Shown: positions 11,141 to 21,954, counted from the stretch's first letter. The stretch: 64,000 bases of DNA from Deinandra increscens subsp. villosa (GCA_039602395.1 JBCNJP010000008.1:69775095-69839094), one strand, 5' to 3'. The notes: a model not told the origin generated them from the letters alone. Numbers and translations are program-made.

Positions 11141-12493
11141 ATGGATTCAATAGCGATAACCCTCCTTAAACTCCTCCTCTTCTTCTCCACCCTCCACCGT
11201 CTCCCGCCGCAACCCACCGCCATCTCCTCCACCTTCCCCAAACAAGCCCACCCCACAAAATCCGGCTACCTTCCGATCAACTCCACCACCGGCTCCGCCA
11301 TCTTCTACGTCTTCTACGAAGCCAAGAACCCCTCCAACTCCTCCATTTCCCAAACCCCACTTCTTATTTGGCTCCAAGGCGGCCCCGGCTGCTCATCCAT
11401 GACCGGAAACTTCTTCGAAATCGGCCCTTGGCTCGTTACCTCTTCTCTGCGGCATAACGTCGAACACCTTACGCTCAAACCCAATTTAGCCTCTTGGAAC
11501 CGGTTTTTCGGGGTTCTTTTTCTCGATAACCCGATTGGAACCGGGTTTAGTATCGCGGCAACCCCGGAAGAGATCCCGAGAGACCAAACCGCGGTTGCGA
11601 AACACTTATTGATCGCGATCAAGAAGTTTATCGGGTCGGACTCCTTGTTCGAATCCCGCCCGGTTTATATCACCGGGGAGAGTTACGCGGGCAAATACGT
11701 GCCCTCGATCGGGTACTACATTGTCAAAAGGAACGCGGGTTTATCGGTTTCGAAACGGGTTAATCTTCTCGGGCTCGCGATCGGAAACGGGCTTACCGAC
11801 CCGGTGACACAAGTGACCACTTATGCTCAAACTGCCTACTTTCTTGGACTAATTAACAAGAAACAGAAAACCCAGTTGGAAAAACTTCAACTTGAAGCTG
11901 TTAAACTGATCAAAGATCAAGAATGGGCCCGCGCGACAAACGCGCGAAAAAACGTGTTAAACGCGCTGCAAAACGCGACGGGGATCGCGACATTATTCGA
12001 TTTTCGGAGGCTGACGCCTTACGAAATCGATAAAGTTTCGGACTTTTTATCGGAGGTCGAGATCAAGAAAATCTTGAAAGCGAACGAATCGGTTGTTTAC
12101 CGGAGGTGTAGCGGGGTTGTGGGGGCGGTTTTGAATGATGATTTGATGAAGAGTGTGAGGTATATGGTGGAGTATTTGATGGAAAATAGTAATGTGAAAG
12201 TGATGTTGTATTCTGGGCAGTGTGATTTGAGAGTTGGGGTGGTGGGAATTGAGGCTTGGGTGAGGGAGATGAAGTGGGGAGGGGTGAAAGATTTTGAAAA
12301 GTCAAAGAGGGAGATATGGGTGGTCAACGGTCAACTTGCAGGGTATGTGCAAAAATGGAGGAATTTGGTGAGTGTTGTGGTTTTGGGGGCTGGACATTTG
12401 GTGCCAGCAGATCAGTCTGTGAATTCTCAAGCAATGATTGAAGATTGGGTTCTTGAAAGAGGGTTGTTTGGTGGACAGATTATTGAGAGTTGA
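11141..12493 (+). CDS. Serine carboxypeptidase-like protein (SCPL50/51-type, intronless)
   Basis: Peptidase family S10 protein, 450 aa. The family removes C-terminal residues or, in some plant members, acts as an acyltransferase, in the secretory pathway or vacuole. The N-terminus (residues 1-28) is hydrophobic and looks like a signal peptide. The oxyanion-hole motif GGPGCSS is at 80-86 and the nucleophile Ser181 is in GESYAG. Asp362 (in GQCDLRVG) and His419 (in GAGHLVPADQ) complete the triad. NPIGTGFS at 130-137 is also conserved. The single uninterrupted exon and the short spacing fit the SCPL50/51 branch (Arabidopsis At1g15000-like) rather than the multi-exon SCPL1/19 acyltransferases; that placement is from memory of the family. 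The ATG at 11141 precedes the signal peptide directly. The first two thirds of the gene are clearly more GC-rich than the flanks. Confidence 0.92.
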   Translation: MDSIAITLLKLLLFFSTLHRLPPQPTAISSTFPKQAHPTKSGYLPINSTTGSAIFYVFYEAKNPSNSSISQTPLLIWLQGGPGCSSMTGNFFEIGPWLVTSSLRHNVEHLTLKPNLASWNRFFGVLFLDNPIGTGFSIAATPEEIPRDQTAVAKHLLIAIKKFIGSDSLFESRPVYITGESYAGKYVPSIGYYIVKRNAGLSVSKRVNLLGLAIGNGLTDPVTQVTTYAQTAYFLGLINKKQKTQLEKLQLEAVKLIKDQEWARATNARKNVLNALQNATGIATLFDFRRLTPYEIDKVSDFLSEVEIKKILKANESVVYRRCSGVVGAVLNDDLMKSVRYMVEYLMENSNVKVMLYSGQCDLRVGVVGIEAWVREMKWGGVKDFEKSKREIWVVNGQLAGYVQKWRNLVSVVVLGAGHLVPADQSVNSQAMIEDWVLERGLFGGQIIES

Positions 12494-14033
12494 CCAATAG
12501 TTAGTCAACTGTAATTGGTGTATATGAACTTGGTAGAATTGTGTATAGTTAGAAACTTTTAGTTCCAACTCTTGTTGGTATAATTAGATAGTTTTTAAGT
12601 AAATAATGTTTTACATCAAGTAAATAGTTAGACTGATATAAAGATGTTGTATAGTTTATCTTGGCACATTGGTTAGCTTGAAGAGTTTTAGAAGGAATGA
12701 AAATGGATCAGTTATTAGTTACTTACTAGTATGTTGTTAAAGTTTCCTGGTAGGATGCCATTTACTTAAACCTTGGGTTTAGACTCGGCTAAAATATGAT
12801 TTCAAACAACAAATATACAACATTTCAACTACATTTATAATTTATAAATGGTTAAATCTAAGAACGTTTATTTGGGTCTCTTATTCCTACAATCCCTGTC
12901 AAGATGGTTGGTTGCCGCTATGAATGACATTTTCGTTCAATCCTGGAGTTGTGTGAAGTTTTAAATGACGGGCGGAACTAGAATTTTTTTAGAAAGGTGT
13001 ATAAATTTCTTTTTGCATTGTTACTATTTTTACATACTCAAAATTTATATAAAATACATAAAAAAATTATGATCCAGGTCGGGTTACTCACATAAGACAA
13101 ATATGACACAATAATAAAAAATAGAGTTAACTTCCTTTTTGGTCCATGAGGTTTACTAGTTTTCTCACTTTTAGTCTAATTTTAAAAAATACTCAATTTA
13201 AGGGCCTCACATTTGGTTTTTTCTCAATTTTGGTCACCTTCAAATTAATTGTTAAAATGAAGGGCATTTATGTCCAAATTAAACTCTAATTCACCAACTT
13301 AAAAGAAAAGTCGATCTATCTAAAGGTGAATGTGTATAGCGGGGTCGCCACGACCGTGATAGCGTCCTCAGACGTTGTCAGAGGGTCGTGGATGACCCTA
13401 GTAGTTATCAGGTTGGGGACGGTCGTGGGACTAAAAAGCATAGTCCTTGCCGGTAATTGACGGTCGTGGCGACCCCAAAACGTACACGTGCCGTCGTCTA
13501 ATTCGGTTAGAACTACGGTCGTCCACTACCGTTCCCAGGGGTCGGACGACCCTCCGTGAGATGAGGCTATTTTAGGAACACTGACTTTCATAGGGCTATT
13601 TTGTGAAACTTTTTGGTCAAGGTTCTATTTTGGCTATTTTAAAGTTTAATAAAGCCATGCGGATTTGTTGAGGGTTGACCACCACTCCTGTGAAAATTAA
13701 GAAGAAATCTGGAGAGCATGTGATTATGTGAAGAAGCCCGTTGACCGCCACTCCTGTCAAACCGTAGGAATCTTCAATTTGCTTGTTTGCTTCTCTCATC
13801 GTCTTCAATCAAACCAGGTGTATATATGCCTATATTCTGATTGATATCTAAACTTGTTTCGATGATTGATAGATTTCTTTCTTCATCAAGTCAATTAAGT
13901 TAACATATATATAAGTTTATAGGTGTTTTTAAAACCTTGCGATTATTGATGATTGCAAAAATCTACAATTATTGAAAGTCAACCGGTGCCAATCAAGTAT
14001 CTTCCTCATATTATTTGTGTTTTTGTTTTTGGA
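12494..14033. other. Intergenic between carboxypeptidase and kinase genes
   Basis: Holds the carboxypeptidase 3' UTR, one arm of a fold-back-type repeat near 13125-13260 (AGAGTTAACTTCCTTTTTGG..., resembling the PIN intron 1 element), a GC-rich palindromic block (13341-13560) and the presumed kinase promoter. No gene recognised. Confidence 0.55.
13341..13476. repeat. GC-rich palindrome with 17-bp perfect arms
   Basis: GGGGTCGCCACGACCGT at 13341-13357 is the exact reverse complement of ACGGTCGTGGCGACCCC at 13460-13476. The block (to about 13560) contains further GGTCGT/ACGACC motifs and is much more GC-rich than the surrounding DNA. It lies about 0.56-0.7 kb upstream of the tandem-kinase start codon. 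Confidence 0.8.
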
Positions 14034-17000
14034 ATGGAAGCTAAAATGTCATCATCATCATCGTCTTACCCACAAACATTCCGCCAATTTTCACTTGATG
14101 AGATTCTCTCAGTCACCCAGAGTTTCAATGATGCATTCATTATAGGGGAGGGTGGTTTTGGTAAGGTGTATAAAGCTACTCTCAATGTTGAAAATGGAGC
14201 AACTTGTATTGTTGCCATCAAGCGATTGGATTCCGGTTCTAACCAAGGAGCACCCGAGTTTTGGGCTGAAATAGAGACGCTTACCAAGTTGAGGCACTGT
14301 AATCTTGTGTCTTTGATTGGTTATTGTAACGATAAACCAGAGATGGTCCTCGTTTACGAGTTTATGCCACACGGGACCCTTGATGGTCATTTGTACAAAA
14401 ACGGTACTAGTTTGAGTTGGGTACGCAGACTAAATATAAGCATAGGTGCCGCAAGAGGATTACATTACCTCCATACCGGGACAGGCACCCAAAACGGAGT
14501 GATACATCGTGATGTTAAGAGTTCAAATATTTTGTTAGATGAAGATTATGCTGCTAAGATATCGGATTTTGGATTATCCAAAATTGGCCCGATAAACACA
14601 TCAAGAGGTACCTATGTCAATACACTCATTAAGGGTACGTTTGGTTACCTCGATCCTGAGTATTTTTTGACCGGCCGGTTGACCAGGAAATCAGATGTGT
14701 TTGCTTTTGGGGTGGTATTATTCCAGTTGTTGTGTGGGAGGGCGGCACTGGATGATAATCTTGATGAAGAGGAGTGCAGTTTGGCAAAGTGGGCTCATGA
14801 ATCTATTGAGAAAGGGAAAGTGTACGAAATTATCGATTCTAATATCAAAACTCTGATCTCTCCAAAGTGTTTGAAAGTATTTGTACGGATTGCAGACAGT
14901 TGTTTGGCTAGCGAGTCAAAAAAACGCCCTACAATGGCAGAGATTCTGGTATCTCTCGAGCTTTCTCTTACATTACAAAATAAATTCAATAACCGTGAAA
15001 GGCGGGCTAGAGGCATTATGTCATTTGCTAGAATGATTAAATGGCGGCCTTTTATCTCTAAAGTCAATTATGGTATATATACTCGTATTCTTATACTATG
15101 TTTTTCCCATTAAATATTCATTTACCATTAATTATGATCTGAATCATTTTCTCCTTAAAGCTCAAACCAAGCCTGCTGCGGAAATACAAATATTGGTTCA
15201 TGATTTGAAGAAGTTTTCTTTTGATGATCTAAAAGAGGCCACGAGAAATTTCAGTAACGAAAGGAAGGTGGGTGGAGGAGAATTTGGGGATGTTTTTGAA
15301 GGTTTGATAGAAGAAACAAACACATATTCCCTTTCTGTTGATGGTAAATTAAGGATTGCTGTTAAGAGGTTTTATCACTCCACGATTCAACTTAGCCTTA
15401 AAGAGAAGGTAATTAAATAACTTAACCTTTCTCCAAAATACATATAACTAAGTTTATCAACAGTACTACATATTGCGGAATAGACAAGCAGTTTCAAAGC
15501 TCTAATTGTATGTATTGGACCAATTTACATATGATAAAAGAGGATTTATTTCATGTGGTAAATTCTTTGGATTCATATTTCTTACATATAAACCTTAGTT
15601 ACCACTTTAGATATCTTTCATAAACATATAATAGTCACCTAATTATAAGATAGAAATAGTGAGCATTGTTAGGGTGGGCGGAGTCAGTGATGAAGCTTGA
15701 CCTGAAGTTTTGCGGGAAGGATAATTTTACGGGACGATAATCCAAAAGGGTGATTCTCAATATATATAAATATTATTTTTTTTGAAAATAATTGCGAAAA
15801 TTAATACTATTGGACGGCAAAATCGGAGGGGCGGTCGCCACCCTGCCCCTCCACTAAGTTGCGCCAATGGGTGGAGTTCCCTCACTGCAGCAAAAAAGAC
15901 GACACAAATGTCAATGATACCGAGGTGGAAGATTGAAGATGTGTGTCGTAGTGACGTTTAAGGGATGACAAGTGCCACACTTGGACTAATGCTATGTCCG
16001 CTCATGAATAAGGGCACGCACATATTAAAAAGCGTTAGTGAATCATGTTTTGTTTTATAATGGCCAGTGGCCCAAAGAAATGAAAGAATCGGTTACATTT
16101 TTCATATGATCTCCTCGTATAGATAGACTAAAAAATCGAACAGAGTTCTTTTTGTATTACTTTGTCCTCTTTATTATATATAGTTATAGTTTCCTACTTT
16201 CTAAATTGAATCAAAAATCTATTCGATTTTGAAATCATGAATTATCTTCTTGGTTGCACCCCTTCTTAAAAAATAAAAAAAGGCCTACGAACACGAACCT
16301 TTTACCGATATTGCATTTGGTGGAAAAATAAATTTATATGGATTGTCATATCTTGATTGAGTGATATAGTATATAACCCTAATGACTAATGAGCATATAT
16401 ATAAATGGTTGCAGTTTGTTGATATGACATTCTTAAGCAGTTTTGGTCATCCGAACCTTATTGAGGTTCTAGGCTACTGCTTAGAAGACAAAAAACTGTT
16501 TCTTGTTTATGAATTCATGGAGAATGGAAGCTTAGAATCTCACCTGTTCACAAGTAAGTAAAGCCTTAAACAAGATATTAGAAGCTAAGGTGGCGTTTGG
16601 TTCACGGAATGTAATGTAATTGGAATTGTAATGTTTTCCTTTTAAAGTTGTGCTTAAGTTGGGTAAGGAAGGGCTTGAAATACAATGAATTATTATACTC
16701 AATGGAATTTAGAAATCCTTCACTTTAACGAAGGAAAGTTACATGACCTCAAATTCCATTGATTAGAGGAATTCATTGAATTCCAAACTCCTTCCTTACC
16801 CAACTTAAGCACAATTTTAAAAGGAAAACTTTACAATTCCAATTACATTACATTCCGTGAACCAAACGCCACCTAAATGTCGTAAACGGATGTATATAGA
16901 ATGTAAATTGTGCATCGTTTTCAGAAGACAAGATACCACTTCCATGGAGGACAAGAGTTCAAATAGCAAAAGGAGTAGTTAAAGCCCTTTGGTTCCTGCA

Positions 17001-17521
17001 CAGAACACAGACTGAGGTTCAAAATCGCCCTATTGAGCTGCGTCATATATTGTTGGACAAGGTAATTAGTTTTCATGACTTAAGATGCAACTTTAACAGC
17101 GAGTAATTTTATGTCTCGTCTTATTTTACTTTGGCAAAAAAGTCAAGACCCGACGGGTATACCCGAAACCCGAGTCATCCGGGCCGGGTATAGGCCCGAA
17201 TATTCGGGTATGAGATTGATAAATAAAAAAATTCCGGGTTCGGGTACGGGCATGGGACTAATTAATACCCGTCCGGTACCCCGCCCGGACTACCCGATAT
17301 ATTACCCGAAACAATACCCAAAATATTTCATATATATATATATATATAGGGAGAGGATCATTTGAGAACCAATTGGGTTTGAGAACTTTTGAGAACCATT
17401 CTGAGCCACAAGTTGTATATAAGGAAATTCCCCCCATGAATTTGAATGCTTCCCCCTGAAAATTAGTGGCTCAGAATGGTTCTCAAAAGTTCTCAAAGAA
17501 AAAAGTTCTCATTTGAACCTA

Positions 17522-17553
<32 letters not shown>

Positions 17554-18725
17554 GGAAAATTGGCCTATATTAATCCCAGTTATTACTTATTGGCCGATAA
17601 TAATCCCAGTTATTGTTTTTCCCCACATTAATCCCAGTTATTAGCATGTTGGCCTGTATTGATCCACCGTTAAGTTATGACTAACGGTGTTAAATTTTTG
17701 CTAACTGGACGTCCTAGTAGGTTCATACGTGGCATTTTATTTAAAAAAACTTTTAATAAATAAAACAAAAAAGGAAAGCCCTGATAAAAGATTATCAGTA
17801 GTGGTAAACAAATCAATTTTTTCACTACTAATCGAATTAACCAACTGTATTATCATTTGTATTTTGATTTTATTATTCTGATTAGTATTTGGTGGGTATT
17901 CCATTTAGATTAACGATTCAACTCAAATTCAAAGTTCGAATTCACTAAAGAAAAGTTTATTTTTATTTTCAAACTACAAATTAATTAAATACTTTAGTTA
18001 ATGTATCAAAAAAAAATGAAGGTCGCAAAGTGATGATCATCGAGGGAAATCACTGACTTTTTGAATGGCAACTTTGTCTTTTATTATGGTTTTGTTTTTT
18101 TTTTTAATTTTATTAAAAGCTTTTTTAAGTAAAATGCCATGTAGGATCCTATTAGGACGTTTAGTCAGCAAAAAGTTAACACCGTTAGTCACAACTTAAC
18201 GGCGGATCAATATACGCCAACATGTTAATAACTGGGATTATTGTGGGGAAAAACAATAACTGGGATTATTATCGGCCAATAGGTAATAACTGGGATTATT
18301 ATAGGCCAATTTTCCATATATATATAGGGTTAGGTTCAAATGAGAACTTTTTATTTTGAGAACTTTTGAGAACTAAGTCTCCACCACTAATTTCAGATGG
18401 GGACCACTATAATTCATGGGGGCTTTTCCATATATGTAAACTAGTGGCTGAGATTAATTCTTTTTAGTTCTCAAACCAATTGGTTCTCAAATAATCTTCT
18501 CCCCATATATATATATATAGGGTTAGGTTCAAATGAGAACTTTTTATTTTGAGAACTTTTAAGAATTAAATCTCAACCACAAATTTCAGGGGGGACCACT
18601 ACAATTTATGGGAGGGGAGATACATGTAAATAAACTTGTGGGAGGGGGGATACATGTAAATAAACTTGTGGCTCAAATTAGTTCTTTTTAATTCTTAAAG
18701 CAAATTGGTTCTCAAATGATCCTCT

Positions 18726-18779
<54 letters not shown>

Positions 18780-19870
18780 TTTACTTTTCTTATATAAGTT
18801 TTTTCCATTATTTTTATATATTAAATGTGTTTCATTTTTCTTATAAGCGTAGTAATTTATTCAAAAGAAATCGATGTATATTATAAAACAACTGAGCGTG
18901 GCTATACAGATAGTTATGAGGTAGATATATATTCCAAGTCCTAAATATTATATTTTCTTATTTTAATGATGGTTTATTTATTCTAATAGTAAGAATGACA
19001 TGACAAATCAATGTAACTTGTTGATCAATGAAATGTCGAAGCAACTAACGTCATTGTCTAGAAAATGAATGTATTTCTTTTATATGTATTTTGAATATAT
19101 GAAAGCGAGCAATAACTCATTTTAGTATTATATGTATGATATATTATATATTTTGGATTTGATATATTTTATTGTGTATATTTTATGTATTTATCTAGAT
19201 TAAAATCCAAACAAGTTGTTTCTTAACAAACTAATGAGTATACCCGATACTCGATAGATACCCGACGGGTAATGGGTCGGGTATAAGACACATTTTCTAT
19301 TACGGGTATGAGACTGGGATTACTAATACCCGGCCCATACCCATACCCGATCCACTGCCATCATTTTTACTCTGCATGCAATGTAGAACTTCAACGCAAG
19401 GATTTCCAATTTCGAATCCGCAAGACTAGTATATGGACCTTCATACATAGCGATTAGTGGTGATCCATTATACCACAACAATCCATCGTGTAAGTTCCTT
19501 CTATCTTTCTCCTATCTTTCTGTTATACCTCCTACTTTATTCTGTACATGTTAATTATTAGTTTAACTGCATAACATAATAACAAAACTATACAAATATT
19601 TCAGTGAAGGGCATCCTGTGTCCTTTTGGAGAAGTATTGTTTCAGATACTAACTGGTCAACATGATAATGCAAATCTACAACGAAATATGCGAGATCTGA
19701 AAGGAAAACACAGGAAAGAGTGCTTGAGGAGAGCATTGGATCCACGCCTACCCAATGTGAATGGTATTGTTAAAGATGCAATGCGATTAGCTGAAGTTGC
19801 ACTCAGTTGTTTAGATCGTTATGATTACTATACTCTGGACAAAGCATTGAAGGCATTACACCAACTTTAG
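14034..19870 (+). CDS. Tandem kinase protein: active kinase plus pseudokinase (6 exons)
   Basis: Predicted soluble Ser/Thr kinase of the plant receptor-like kinase class with two kinase domains and no visible signal peptide or transmembrane segment. Exons: 14034-15072, 15161-15408, 16415-16553, 16925-17061, 19387-19489, 19605-19870. All are GT-AG and the phases join to 643 aa. Domain 1 (about 25-320) is complete: glycine loop GEGGFGKV 38-45, Lys63 in VAIK, HRD 158-160, DFG 178-180, and GTFGYLDPEY in the activation segment. Domain 2 (about 365-643) keeps a glycine-rich loop (GGGEFGDVFEG) and the VAVK-type lysine (Lys415). HRD is replaced by NRP, the catalytic-loop Lys/Asn by Glu/His, and DFG by NFE (529-531), so it should be a pseudokinase. 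In-frame ATGs are at 14034 and 14046; upstream codons lack an ATG. Kinase-pseudokinase order matches cereal tandem-kinase resistance proteins; resistance function is inference. Confidence 0.85.
15409..16414. other. Intron 2 of the tandem-kinase gene
   Basis: AT-rich intron of 1.0 kb. It contains a repeat-like block at about 15670-15850 (GGGCGGAGTCAGTGATGAAGC ... GGAGGGGCGGTCGCCACC). This block resembles one at 53165-53350 upstream of the sulfate transporter, so it is probably a dispersed element. No coding potential seen. Confidence 0.45.
16589..16873. mobile_element. PIF/Harbinger-type (Tourist-like) MITE in kinase intron 3
   Basis: Non-coding 285-bp element. The left end GGTGGCGTTTGGTTCACGG and the right end CCGTGAACCAAACGCCACC are exact inverted repeats, and the inverted similarity continues inward (GAATGTAATGTAATTGG). 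It is flanked by TAA on both sides (16586-16588 and 16874-16876), the 3-bp TAA/TTA target duplication typical of the PIF/Harbinger superfamily. It sits entirely within intron 3. Confidence 0.85.
17348..17527. repeat. 'TTTGAGAAC' fold-back element, copy in kinase intron 4
   Basis: Starts AGGGAGAGGATCATTTGAGA and ends CTCATTTGAACCTAACCCT, both next to TATATA. Imperfect terminal inverted repeats (AGGG(A/T)(G/T)AGG.TC), about 180 bp, no coding capacity. Best preserved of five copies in this window together with 38258-38436. Confidence 0.75.
17555..18315. mobile_element. Long-TIR non-autonomous DNA element in kinase intron 4
   Basis: Left end GGAAAATTGGCCTATATTAA and right end ATTATAGGCCAATTTTCC are inverted. 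The inverted similarity extends about 200 bp inward (AATCCCAGTTATT blocks, GACTAACGGTGTTAA against TTAACACCGTTAGTC, CGTCCTAGTAGG against CCTATTAGGACG). It is flanked by TATA-type sequence. About 760 bp, with no transposase-like frame. Superfamily not determined; the arm length suggests a Mutator-like or fold-back class. Confidence 0.75.
18326..18504. repeat. 'TTTGAGAAC' fold-back element, second copy in kinase intron 4
   Basis: AGGGTTAGGTTCAAATGAGA at the left and GGTTCTCAAATAATCTTCTCC at the right, in inverted orientation relative to 17348-17527. It lies directly after the 761-bp element, separated only by TATATA. Confidence 0.7.
18519..18729. repeat. 'TTTGAGAAC' fold-back element, third copy in kinase intron 4
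   Basis: Same ends as the copy at 18326-18504 and the same orientation, 14 bp of TA sequence downstream of it. It carries an internal tandem duplication of about 31 bp (GGGGAGATACATGTAAATAAA near 18611-18669), which explains its greater length. Confidence 0.7.
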
Positions 19871-19948
19871 CCTCCCGTTTTCTATCAAACTGCTTCCTTT
19901 CTAACTTGTGTTTGGTCGTTTCACCTACAAACATCTGCTTTGAGTTCT

Positions 19949-20290
19949 GTTGAACTAATCTTGTAATTATTCAATTATTTAAAGCTTAATCAGTAAAGGT
20001 TTATTACTTGTTCTAATCGAGTTAATATTAGACTAGAATTGGGTTAGATTATTTAGTTAGCTAGTTTTAGGATTCTTCTTTCAAGTTTGGTTATTGTAAT
20101 TTGTTCTATTTTTATTAAATATTATGAGTTGTATTCATTCCTCATAACCGTTTTGATATCCAACAATTGGTACTAGAGCTCGGTGAGGCTCATACAAAGA
20201 ATGAATACCGGAGACCAAGGCGATTGGTGGAAAAATCGAAGCAAGTTTGAGGTGGTTGATACAATTGTTTTTATTTTCACTACGTACCTT
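19949..20290 (+). mobile_element. LTR retrotransposon remnant (5' LTR, primer-binding site, start of gag)
   Basis: A possible LTR runs from TGTTGAAC (19949) to ATCCAACA (20165). It is followed at once by TTGGTACTAGAGCT, close to the initiator-Met tRNA primer-binding site (TGGTATCAGAGC) of copia elements. An ATG at 20199 opens MNTGDQGDWWKNRSKFEVVD, a gag-like N-terminus, which soon decays. No pol follows. The element begins about 80 bp after the kinase stop codon. LTR borders are tentative. Confidence 0.45.
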
Positions 20291-21250
20291 TAAATTTGGA
20301 TGGAGTTAGTTTTGCTAAGAAAGAAAGCTTGAAGGTTTAGAATGATATGTGTTTGATCTTTTCTTTTTGATACATGATTGTTTATTTTCTCCGTTTATTC
20401 CAACCATGTGTAATATGACTGGACTAAACGGAGAGTACTAACAACCATCCATGAAAATGACGTAATTTAAAACAAAATGTAAACATAAATGATGATTAGG
20501 GTGATTTTTTAACATAAAGGATGGAACATGTATACTGATTGGTTTTTTATTTTGCTGTACTTTGAGTAAATAGGGTTAATATAAATGATCAAATGCAGGA
20601 AAAGATAGTCGGGTTTGTACTTGGTTTGGTGTCGTACCATGGTGTACCTGCTATCATATCTACCCCGGATGTCCAGGCCCTTTTACCGGGTGGCCTTGCC
20701 ATATATAGGGGATACCGGCTCCAAGTGAGCCAAGGAATTGTTAGGGGTTATCCTTTATGGCTGTTAGAGCGGGGGAAGAGGAAGAAGGCTTTGAGTGGGT
20801 TTACATAATGGAACACACAATAGACGAGGCGGGTGGATATATGGAGGTTTAGGAGCTTGCCTATTGAGGTTCAGAACGTTTCAGGTGGAGGTGGTGGAAG
20901 ATATGAAGGAGTCTACTTTGTAAGAATATGTATGATAACCCCATTTTAAAAACAAGTACATACTATTGTCTTTTTTATTGATCAGAACACAGAGCCTATT
21001 GAACTTATCTATTTTGGTGATGGATTGTGTTCTTTAATGTTTGGTTGACACTTACACTTGTTTAAGTACCAGTGATGGATTGTTCTCTTTTATGTTATGT
21101 TTGGTTGACACTTACACTTGTTTATTAAGTACTGGTGATCATGCATTGTACGTTTCTTTTATGTTTGTTATTTGTGGTGTTTTTTGGTAGTGTTGTGTTG
21201 GGTCCAGACAGGTTATTGGAAGGGAAGAGTTGTTAGGTGTGGTGGGAGTA
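20291..21250. other. Intergenic, repeats, no recognised gene
   Basis: Contains copy 2 of the dispersed repeat (20395-20535) and a tandem duplication (21016-21139). A 71-codon open frame at 20593-20808 has no match to a family I know; nothing supports it as a gene. Confidence 0.4.
21016..21139. repeat. Tandem duplication of about 60 bp
   Basis: GGTGATGGATTGTGTTCTTT, TTGGTTGACACTTACACTTG and AAGTAC occur twice in a row (about 21016-21071 and 21072-21137) with small indels. Confidence 0.7.
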
Positions 21251-21954
21251 GGGGTGAGCATGGTTCGGTTCGGTTCGGTTTTTGGCTCTAACCGAACCGA
21301 AACCGAAGTTTTCGGTTCCTAAGAAAAAAAAAACTATTCGGTTTCGATTTTTTTCGGTTTTTTTCGGTTTCGGTTCGGTTTTGGTTCGGTTTCGGTTTTT
21401 TTAATTTTTTAAATTTTGTTGTAATATGTTGTTAATATAATTTTAAATGTCTAATCTTAAAAGATAAATAAATAATAGTCAAAAACAAATACCGTCACAA
21501 CTATTGAATTAGAAAAAGAAAACAAATAAAAGTAGTCACGTGAAGCGTGTGACCATACAAAATACGAAGTGACGTTATATTTTAAAGCTTTTAACACTAA
21601 AAATCTTGACGTAAACTATTAAATGTTAACTTAAAATATAAACTAAGAGAACAAGGGTTACTAAAAATCTTAAAGTTAAGTGTTAAGTGTTAACTTAAAA
21701 TACAAATTAAGGTTTAAAGATTTATAACGTGCCCTCCTAAAATGTTAATTCACTTATTTCCCCTCGGTTCGGTTCGGTTTTTCTAACGGTTCGGTTTTTT
21801 GGTTCGCTTCGGTTCTTAATAGACATCAAACCGAAACCGAACCATTATCTTCGGTTCGGTTTTTTTCGGTTCGGTTTTTTTCGGTTTTTCTTGCGGTTCG
21901 GTTTCATCGGTTTTTTCGGTTCCGGTTCGATTTTTTCGGTTTTTTGCTCAACCC
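21251..21954. mobile_element. CGGTT-rich element with inverted ends
   Basis: Starts GGGGTGAGCATGGTTCGG and ends TTTTTTGCTCAACCC, giving short inverted termini (GGGTGAGCA against TGCTCAACCC). Subterminal regions are arrays of GGTTCGGTTT on both sides (21261-21400 and 21765-21940), enclosing an AT-rich centre. Non-coding. Simple GGTTCGG/CCGAACC arrays recur in many plant genomes; superfamily not assigned. Confidence 0.55.

Larger units (their letters stand above)
17062..19386. other. Intron 4 of the tandem-kinase gene, filled with nested elements
   Basis: A 2.3 kb intron separating the degenerate catalytic-loop exon from the degenerate DFG exon. It contains, in order, a CGGGTA/TACCCG-rich repeat (about 17140-17300), a 'TTTGAGAAC' fold-back element, a 761-bp long-TIR element, two more 'TTTGAGAAC' elements, a TA/TG microsatellite (18730-18780), AT-rich DNA and a second CGGGTA-rich block (19235-19365) in the same orientation as the first. 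Confidence 0.75.

Noticed and set aside
11147..12568. Several antisense frames over the carboxypeptidase gene
   Set aside because: Shadow frames caused by the GC-rich codon use of the real gene.
13953..14033. Upstream extension of the kinase frame to 13953
   Set aside because: It starts at TTG, not ATG; the first in-frame ATGs are 14034 and 14046, just before the conserved FSLDEI segment.
20593..20808. 71-codon frame with VQALLPGGLAIYRGYRL
   Set aside because: No recognised family, no splice or transcription evidence, surrounded by repeats; listed only within the intergenic entry.
21261..21940. CGGTT arrays considered as a telomere-like or satellite array
   Set aside because: The motif is irregular and confined to the two flanks of an AT-rich core with inverted ends, which fits an element better than a satellite.
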